Assembly: GCA_002317225.1 (NCBI GenBank)
Contig: DCIW01000246.1
Coordinates: forward strand, 1-6,191
Source: Prevotellaceae bacterium UBA1716
GTDB lineage: Bacteria > Bacteroidota > Bacteroidia > Bacteroidales > Bacteroidaceae
DNA length: 6,191 nt
Reading direction: 5' to 3'
Shown here: in pieces, positions 6,061-6,191 of the stretch
Numbering within the stretch: position 1 is the stretch's first letter
Layout of the letters: each line of letters begins with the position of its first letter
Program-made: the position numbers and the translations under genes
The notes under the pieces: model-generated
Seen by the model: the letters and a program-made list of their open reading frames with translations, nothing else
Database searches by the model: none
What the model was told of the DNA's origin: nothing

Positions 6061-6191
6061 GGGGGCATTTTCATTCCTCCACCAGCCAATCTGCCCATCA
6101 CCTTTCGCACCACATTCGTTCAATTGAGTTTCGCAGAAGGAAGAGAAAGTGAAAGTTATTTTTTAGAAAATAGGTGGGAAAGGGGTGAAAA
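6061..6191. other. Downstream flank, nothing recognisable
   Basis: The last 131 nt after the terminator contain no frame with a family-like translation, no promoter matching TAnnTTTG on either strand, and no RNA gene. A small AT hairpin (TATTTT/AAAATA, 6157-6172) is visible but too weak to call. The stretch becomes purine-rich towards the end. Confidence 0.5.

Noticed and set aside
6157..6172. AT hairpin TATTTT-TTAG-AAAATA near the right edge
   Set aside because: It is only six A/T pairs with no GC stem or T tract, so it does not qualify as a terminator, and no gene ends nearby.

Overview
This 6.2 kb window most likely comes from a Bacteroidales chromosome, probably a Prevotella/Segatella-like gut or oral anaerobe. 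The taxonomic call is an inference. It rests on Bacteroidetes-type promoter boxes (TTTG, about 20 nt, TAnnTTTG), no Shine-Dalgarno sequence before the large gene, moderately low GC, and a very large secreted repeat protein with a C-terminal dockerin-like domain, a type common in that group.

Left part (1-1140, minus strand): a tightly packed operon read right to left. It holds mtnN (MTA/SAH nucleosidase), clpS (N-degron adaptor) and the first 43 codons of clpA (the AAA+ unfoldase that ClpS feeds), which runs off the left edge. The gaps between genes are only 3 and 2 nt. A -7-like box just upstream of mtnN probably drives the operon.

Middle (1141-1410): a 270-bp AT-rich divergent intergenic region with the mtnN promoter at its left end and a near-consensus Bacteroidetes promoter at its right end. 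No gene or RNA is visible in it.

Right part (1411-6001, plus strand): one large gene for a secreted protein of about 1530 residues, broken into three reading frames. Its order is signal peptide, two repeat modules, a fibronectin type III domain, five more repeat modules, and a C-terminal dockerin-like domain with two Ca2+-binding loops. The seven modules (about 185-205 residues each) share an N-terminal motif like 'I-x-GTxVTxxNxxDxxGDGxVxYDxxxxTLTLxNA', a later 'LTIKLxGxNT' strand, and a conserved cysteine in an 'xx[CKNDS]C' strand near the end. The first break lies at a run of seven A that forms an A_AAA_AAA slippery heptamer. The second lies between 5501 and 5714, best placed near 5562-5565. 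Both need one extra base, or a -1 shift, to restore the frame. The gene is followed by a strong intrinsic terminator at 6025-6060, and nothing recognisable follows to the window end.

The two sides are functionally unrelated: a housekeeping operon against an accessory cell-surface or secreted protein. The most interesting point is whether the A7 break is programmed frameshifting, phase variation, decay or an assembly error.
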